A stretch of 12,583 nucleotides of DNA, from the NCBI GenBank assembly GCA_009760855.2, contig WPIO01000674.1, positions 1 through 12,583 on the forward strand, in the 5' to 3' direction. This stretch comes from Cristatella mucedo. Taxonomy: Eukaryota > Bryozoa > Phylactolaemata > Cristatellidae. The notes beneath the pieces are model-generated. The model did not search any database. It was not told the DNA's origin and saw nothing but the letters and a program-made list of their open reading frames with translations. Position numbers and translations under genes: made by a program. Positions within the stretch are counted from its first letter, which is position 1, and the number at the start of each line of letters is the position of its first letter. This document shows positions 7,796-12,583 of this stretch, in pieces.

Positions 7796-8169
7796 CTGGC
7801 TGGCAGCAGAGTGCTGCACCATGTTTAAAGCATTTCGCACGTAAATAACACGTTTCGCACAAAATCGCAGCAGATCACGGAATATGTAAAAACTTCAAAT
7901 CTACATTTAGGAGCGTGCGCTGGCTGGCAGAAAAGTGCTGCACCTTGTTTTGAGCATTTCGCACTCGAATAATACATTTCGCACGAGTTTGCAGCAGATC
8001 GCGGAATATCTAGAAAGTTTAAATCTACATATCAAAGCGTGCTCTGGCTAGCAGCAGAGTGCTGTACCATGTTTTAAGCATTTCGCACGTAAATAACACG
8101 TTTCGCACGAGTTCGCAGCAGAACGCGCAGAATATGTAGAAACTTCGAATCTACATATCCGAGCGTGCG
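7796..8169. repeat. Module Y copy 4 (m63-m65)
   Basis: CACAAAATCGCAG, GGCAGAAAAGTG and CTCTGGCTAGCAG follow in order. The third monomer contains GCAGAACGCGCAGAATATG, a change in the otherwise very constant ATCGCGG box. A shorter form, GCAGAACGCAGAATATG, is in copy B at 11601. Confidence 0.85.
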
Positions 8170-9165
8170 CTGGCTGGCAGCAGAGTGCTGCACCATGTTT
8201 AAAGCATTTCGCACGTAAATAACACATTTCGCACGAGTTCTCAGCAGATCGCGGAATATGTAGAAAGTTCAAATCTGCATGTCGGAGCGTGTGCTGGCTG
8301 GCAGCAGAGTGCTGCACCTTGTTTTGAGCATTTCGCACTCGAATAACACATTTCGCACGAGTTCGCAGCAGATCGCTAAATATCTAGAAAGTTCAAATCT
8401 GCATGTCGGAGCGTGTGCTGGCTGGCAGCAGAGTGATGCACCATGTTAAAAACATTTCGCACGTAAATAACACGTTTTTCGCACGAGTTCGCAGCAGATC
8501 GCGGAATATGTAGAAACATCGAATCTACATATCGGAGCGTGCACTGGCTGGCAGCAGAGTGCAGCACCATGTTTAAAGCATTTCGCACGTAAATAACACG
8601 TTTCGCACGAGTTCGCAGCAGATCGCGGAATATGTAGAAACTTCGAATCTACATATCGGAGCGTGCTCTGGCTGTCAGAAGAGTGCTGCACCTTGTTTTG
8701 AGCATTTCGCACTCGAATAATACATTTCGCACGAGTTTGCAGCAGATCGCGGAATATCTAGAAAGTTCAAATCTACATATTGAAGCCTGCGCAGGCTGGC
8801 AGCAGAGTGCTGTACCATGTTTAAAGCATTTCGCACGTAAATAACACGTTTTGCACGAGTTCGCAGCAGATCGCGGAATATGTAGAAACTTCGAATCTAC
8901 ATATCGGAGCGTGAGCTGGCTGGCAGAAGAGTGCAGCACCATGTTTAAAGCATTTCGCACGTAAATAACACATTTCGCACGAGTTCGTAGCAGATTGCGG
9001 AATATGTAGAAACTTCGAATCTACATATCGGAGCGGGCACTGGCTGGCAGCAGAGTGCTGCACCTACTTTAAAGCATTTTTCGCACGTAAATAACACGTT
9101 TCGCACTACTTCTCAGCAGATCGCGGAATATGTAGAAACTTCAAATCTACATTTCGGAGCGTGCG

Positions 9166-9537
9166 CTGGCTGGCAGCAGAGTGCTGTACCTTGTTTAAAG
9201 CATTTCGCACGTAAATAACACGTTTCGCACGAGTTCGCAGCAGATCGCGGAATATCTAGAAACTTCATATCTGCATGTCGGAGCGTGCGCTGGCTAGCAG
9301 CAGACTGCTGCACCATGTTTAAAGCACTTCGCACGTAAATAACACGTTTCGAACGAGTTCGCAGCAGATCGCTGAATATGTAGAAACTTTAAATCTGCAT
9401 GTTGGAGCACGCACTTGCTGGCAGCAGTGTGCTGCACCTTGTTTAAAGCATTTCGCACGTAAATAACACGTTTTGCACGAGTTCGCAGCAGATCGCGGAA
9501 TATCTAGAAAGTTCAAATCTGCATGTCGGAGCGTGTG
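9166..9537. repeat. Module X copy 4 (m74-m76)
   Basis: This is the partner of 5680-6051. The second and third monomers match closely, with m76 and m48 identical. The first carries ordinary GTTTAAAGC and CACGTAAATAACACG between 9196 and 9225, instead of the GGACTGGAATAACACA of copy A. This suggests local conversion in one of the two. Confidence 0.8.
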
Positions 9538-9661
9538 CTTGCTTGCAGAAGAGTGCTGCACCATGTTTAAAGCATTTCGCACGTAAATAAAACGTTTCGC
9601 ACAAGTTCGCAGCAGATCACGGAATATGTAGAAACTTTAAATCTACATATCGGAGCGTCCG

Positions 9662-9913
9662 CTGGCTGGCAGCAGAGTGCTGCACCTTGTTTCAATCATT
9701 TCGCACGTAAATAACACATTTGGCAGTAGTTCGCAGCAGATCGCTGAGTATCTACAAACTTCAAATATGCATGTCGGAGCGTGAGCTGACTGGCAGCAGA
9801 GTGCTGCACGTTGTTTCAAGGATTTCGCACATCAATAACACATTTCGCACGACTTGCCAGCGGATCACGGAATATCTAGAAAGTTCAAATCTGCATGTCG
9901 GAGCGTCGGTGTG
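9662..9913. repeat. Highly diverged monomer pair m78-m79 (copy B)
   Basis: This is the partner of 6178-6425, with the same private variants. The only change I see is at the right end, where GAGCGTCGGTGTGCTGG (9901-9917) replaces GAGCGTGTCCTGG, adding four bases. Confidence 0.85.
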
Positions 9914-10409
9914 CTGGCTTGCAGCAGAGTGCTGCACCATGTTTAAAGCATTTCGCACGTAAATAAAACGTTTCGCACAAGTTCGCAGCAGATCGCACAA
10001 TATGTAGAAACTTCAAATCTACATTTAGGAGCGTGCGCTGGCTGCCAGAAGAGTGCTGCACCTTGTTTTGAGCATTTCGCACTCGAATAATACATTTCGC
10101 ACGAGTTTGCAGCAGATCGCTAAATATCTAGAAAGTTCAAATCTGCATGTCGGAGCGTGTGCTGGCTGGCAGCAGAGTGATGCACCATGTTTAAAGCATT
10201 TCGCACGTAAATAACACGTTTTGCACGAGTTCGCAGCAGATCGCGGAATATGTAGAAACTTCGAATCTACATATCGGAGCGTGAGCAGGCTGGCAGAAGA
10301 GTGCTGCACCTTGTTTAAAGCATTTCGCACGTAAATAACACGTTTCACACAAGTTCGCAGGAGATTGCGGAATATGGTAAAACTTCAAATCTACATTTTA
10401 GAGCGTGCT

Positions 10410-10781
10410 CTGACTGGCAGCAGAGTGCTGTACCTTGTTTTGAGCATTTCGGACTCGAATAACACATTTCGCACGAGTTCGCAGCAGATCGCGGAATATC
10501 TAGAAACTTCATATCTGCATGTCGGAGCGTGCTGGCTAGCAGCAGACTGCTGCACCACGTTTAAAGCACTTTGGGCGTAAATAACACGTTTCGCACGAGT
10601 TCGCAGCAGATCGCTAAATATAAGTAGAAACTTTAAATCTGCATGTCGGAGCGTGCACTTGCTGGCAGCAGTGTGCTGCACCTTGTTTAAAGCATTTCGC
10701 ACGTAAATAACACGTTTTGCACGAGTTCGCAGGAGATCGCGGAAAATGTAGAAACTTCGAATCTACATATAGGAGCGTGTG
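10410..10781. repeat. Module X copy 5 (m84-m86)
   Basis: This is the partner of 6929-7300. It differs by a two-base loss at the first-to-second junction (GAGCGTGCTGGCTAG at 10526), by GCACTTTGGGCG in place of GCACTTCGGGCG, and by GCTAAATATAAGTAG in place of GCTGAATAAGTAG. The TTTGGG form is shared with the partial copy at 3191. Confidence 0.85.
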
Positions 10782-11030
10782 CTGGCTGGCAGCAGAGTGC
10801 TGCACCATGTTTAAAGCATTTCGCACGTAAATGACACGTTTTCGACGAGTTCGAAGAGATCGCGGAAAATGTAGAAACTTCAAATCTACATTTAGGAGCA
10901 TGCACTGGCTGGCAGCAGAGTGCTGCACCTTGTTTTGAGATTTCGCACTCGAATAACACATTTCGCACGAGTTCGCAGCAGATCGCTAAATATCTAGAAA
11001 GTTCAAATCTGCATGTCGGAGGAGCGTGTG

Positions 11031-11154
11031 CTGGCTGGCAGCAGAGTGATGCACCATGTTTAAAGCATTTCGCACGTAAATAACACGTTTCGCACTACTT
11101 CGCAGCAGATCGCGGAATATGTAGATACTTCGAATCTACATATCGGAGCGTGCG
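11031..11154. repeat. Hybrid monomer m89 (copy B)
   Basis: It has the same composite structure as 7548-7671, GAGTGATGCACC followed by CACTACTTCGCAG and GTAGATACTTC. The preceding monomer ends with a private three-base duplication, TCGGAGGAGCG (11017-11027). Confidence 0.75.
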
Positions 11155-11278
11155 CTGGCTGGCAGCAGAGTGCTGCACCATATTTAAAGCATTTCGGACG
11201 TAAATAACACATTTCGCACGAGTTCGCAGCAGATCGCGGAATATGTAGAAACATCGAATCTCCATATCGGAGCGTGTG

Positions 11279-11648
11279 CTGGCTGGCAGCAGAGTGCTGC
11301 ACCATGTTTAAAGCATTTCGCACGTAAATAACACGTTTCGCACAAAATCGCAGCAGATCACGGAATATGTAAAAACTTCAAATCTACATTTAGGAGCGTG
11401 CGCTGGCTGGCAGAAAAGTGCTGCACCTTGTTTTGAGCATTTCGCACTCGAATAATACATTTCGCACGAGTTTGCAGCAGATCGCGGAATATCTAGAAAG
11501 TTTAAATCTACATATCAAAGCGTGCTGGCTAGCAGCAGAGTGCTGTACCATGTTTTAAGCATTTCGCACGTAAATAACACGTTTCGCACGAGTTCGCAGC
11601 AGAACGCAGAATATGTAGAAACTTCGAATCTACATATCGGAGCGTGCG
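11279..11648. repeat. Module Y copy 5 (m91-m93)
   Basis: This is the partner of 7796-8169, with CACAAAATCGCAG, GGCAGAAAAGTG and GCTGGCTAGCAG. It differs by loss of two bases before the third monomer (GCGTGCTGGC at 11520) and two more in GCAGAACGCAGAAT. Confidence 0.85.
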
Positions 11649-12147
11649 CTGGCTGGCAGCAGAGTGCTGCACCATGTTTAAAGCATTTCGCACGTAAATA
11701 ACACATTTCGCACGAGTTCTCAGCAGATCGCGGAATATGTAGAAAGTTCAAATCTGCATGTCGGAGCGTGTGCTGGCTGGCAGCAGAGTGCTGCACCTTG
11801 TTTTGAGCATTTCGCACTCGAATAACACATTTCGCACGAGTTCGCAGCAGATCGCTAAATATCTAGAAAGTTCAAATCTGCATGTCGGAGCGTGTGCTGG
11901 CTGGCAGCAGAGTGATGATGCACCATGTTAAAAACATTTCGCACGTAAATAACACGTTTCGCACGAGTTCGCAGCAGATCGCGGAATATGTAGAAACATC
12001 GAATCTACATATCGGAGCGTGCGCTGGCTGGCAGCAGAGTGCAGCACCATGTTTAAAGCATTTCGCACGTAAATAACACGTTTCGCACGAGTTCGCAGCA
12101 GATCGCGGAATATGTAGAAACTTCGAATCTACATATCGGAGCGTGCG

Positions 12148-12583
12148 CTGGCTGGCAGCACAGTGCTGCACCTAGTTTAAAGCATTTCGCACGTAAATAA
12201 CACGTTTCGCACTACTTCGCAGCAGATCGCGGAATATGTAGAAACTTCGAATCTACATATCGGAGCGTGCGCTGGCTGGCAGCAGAGTGCTGCACCATGT
12301 TTAAAGCATTTCGCACGTAAAAAACACATTTCGCACGAGTTCGCAGCAGATCGCGGAATATGTAGAAACATCGAATCTACATATCGGAGCGTGTGCTGGC
12401 TGGCAGCAGAGTGCTGCACCATGTTTTAAAGCATTTCGCACGTAAATAAACACGTTTCGCACGAGTTTCGCAGCAGATCGCGGAATATGTAGAAACTTCG
12501 AATCTACATATCGGAGCGTGTGCTGGCTGGCAGCAGAGTGCTGCACCATGTTTAAAGCATTTCGCACGTAAATAACACGTTTC
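12148..12583. repeat. Right edge m98-m100 plus partial m101, outside the HOR
   Basis: Monomers start at 12148, 12272, 12396 and 12523, the last cut by the window end after 61 bp. m98 (GCACCTAGTTTAAAGC, CACTACTTCGCAG) and m99 (CACATTTCGCACGAG, GAAACATCG) resemble m37-m38 and m31-m32. Module Y should follow if this were another such copy, but m100 is instead a plain A-type monomer with three extra bases. m100 shares the CGAGTTTCGCAG insertion with m1 (at 66-77), which may be coincidence. Confidence 0.8.

Larger units (their letters stand above)
5184..8667. repeat. HOR copy A, 28 monomers (m42-m69)
   Basis: Monomers start at 5184, 5308, 5432, 5556, 5680, 5804, 5928, 6052, 6178, 6302, 6426, 6550, 6674, 6805, 6929, 7053, 7177, 7301, 7425, 7548, 7672, 7796, 7920, 8044, 8170, 8294, 8418 and 8544. 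Each has its best match 28 monomers downstream (shift 3479-3488 bp). Easily seen anchors are CCTGCGCAGGCTGG (5302 and 8786), CTGACTGGCAG (6302 and 9786), TTGCTTGCAG (6053 and 9539), AGCAGGCTGG (6803 and 10284) and CACCATATTT (7693 and 11176). I read m43 and m71, and m48 and m76, as identical base for base. Within the unit, module X occurs at monomers 5-7 and 15-17 and module Y at 22-24. The left boundary is uncertain by about one monomer, because m41 and m69 are both mostly canonical. Confidence 0.92.
8668..12147. repeat. HOR copy B, 28 monomers (m70-m97)
   Basis: Monomers start at 8668, 8792, 8916, 9040, 9166, 9290, 9414, 9538, 9662, 9786, 9914, 10038, 10162, 10286, 10410, 10532, 10658, 10782, 10905, 11031, 11155, 11279, 11403, 11525, 11649, 11773, 11897 and 12024. 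They are colinear with copy A monomer for monomer, with no gain or loss of a whole monomer. Differences are scattered substitutions, small indels private to one copy, and one clustered patch at about 9199-9222. Colinearity stops at m98 (12148), which has GCAGCACAGTGCTGCACCTAG rather than the GTCAGAAGAGTG that opens m70. The last monomer, m97, still shares GAGTGCAGCACC with m69. Confidence 0.92.
1..12583. repeat. 124-bp satellite tandem array filling the window
   Basis: The CTGGCTGG-like box followed by GCAGCAGAGTGCTGC recurs about every 124 bp from the first base to the last, always in the same orientation. I count 100 full monomers, one truncated one and one edge partial. Landmarks in consensus coordinates are CTGGCTGG at 1-8, a GCAGCA/TGCTGC hairpin at 8-22, GTTTAAAGC at about 28-36, two TTTCGCACG boxes near 38 and 58, a second GCAGCAGA at 72-79, ATCGCGG at 79-85, an inverted repeat at 87-113 and GAGCGTG at 116-122. 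About two thirds of monomers are exactly 124 bp. Indels between monomers are mostly not multiples of three, which argues against coding constraint. Nothing interrupts the array: no unique DNA, transposon, poly-A tail or gene. I do not recognise this satellite family. A role at a centromere or in heterochromatin is inferred only from the architecture. Confidence 0.97.

Noticed and set aside
11910-11925. Hammerhead ribozyme core in the satellite
   Set aside because: Some satellites encode hammerheads, so I looked for CTGANGA and GAAAC cores. The only near hit is TGATGATG here, without the required flanking stems, and no monomer has both cores.
5184-12147. HOR duplication as a pure assembly artefact
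   Set aside because: Copies A and B differ at many scattered sites and by several private indels, and a third diverged partial copy exists, so simple duplication of one contig is unlikely. It cannot be fully excluded without reads.
1-12583. CRISPR array
   Set aside because: CRISPR repeats of about 25-40 bp alternate with unrelated spacers. Here the whole 124-bp unit is repeated and there is no unique spacer.
1-12583. Transposon or retroelement origin, with terminal repeats or target duplications
   Set aside because: No terminal inverted repeats, no transposase- or reverse-transcriptase-like frame, no poly-A tail and no interruption of the array were found.
1-12583. tRNA, rRNA or other structured RNA gene; telomere repeat
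   Set aside because: No tRNA A/B box pair or clover-leaf, no rRNA core motif and no short telomere-like repeat were seen. The two dyads per monomer are short and local.

Overview
The whole window is one uninterrupted tandem (satellite) array, all monomers head to tail in the same orientation, built on a monomer of about 124 bp. Taking the CTGGCTGG box as position 1, I count 100 full monomers, one truncated monomer of 67 bp (500-566) and a 61-bp partial monomer at the right edge. About two thirds of the monomers are exactly 124 bp; the rest range from 122 to 134 bp. There is no unique sequence, no credible protein gene, no RNA gene, no transposon and no CRISPR array. The window looks like eukaryotic constitutive repeat DNA (centromeric, pericentromeric, subtelomeric or B/sex-chromosome type). 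I do not recognise the family and the sequence does not identify the organism. The consensus is 49% G+C and CpG-rich (12 CpG per monomer, about 1.6 times expectation), which would be unusual for a heavily CpG-methylated genome.

Layout, with monomers numbered m1-m100 from the left. m1-m23 (1-2942) are mostly canonical A-type monomers with private small indels and no clear higher-order repeat. m24-m35 (2943-4439) are a diverged partial copy of the higher-order repeat (HOR) seen further right. m36-m41 (4440-5183) parallel m20-m24. m42-m69 (5184-8667) and m70-m97 (8668-12147) are two consecutive copies of a 28-monomer HOR of about 3.48 kb. m98-m100 and the partial m101 (12148-12583) fall outside the HOR and return to A-type sequence.

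Two monomer classes are mixed. A-type has GTTTAAAGC, CACGTAAATAACACG and ATATGTAGAAACTTCGAA. B-type has GTTTTGAGC, CACTCGAATAA and ATATCTAGAAAGTTCAAA. Three multi-monomer modules recur at several places. Hybrid monomers at module junctions, together with the nested periodicities (28 monomers, and 7 monomers inside it), are what unequal crossover and gene conversion produce. The many overlapping minus-strand reading frames are a by-product of the repeat: 124 is 1 modulo 3, and one 16-bp box supplies a GTG start in one frame and a TAA stop in another, giving 264-nt frames that overlap by 16 nt.
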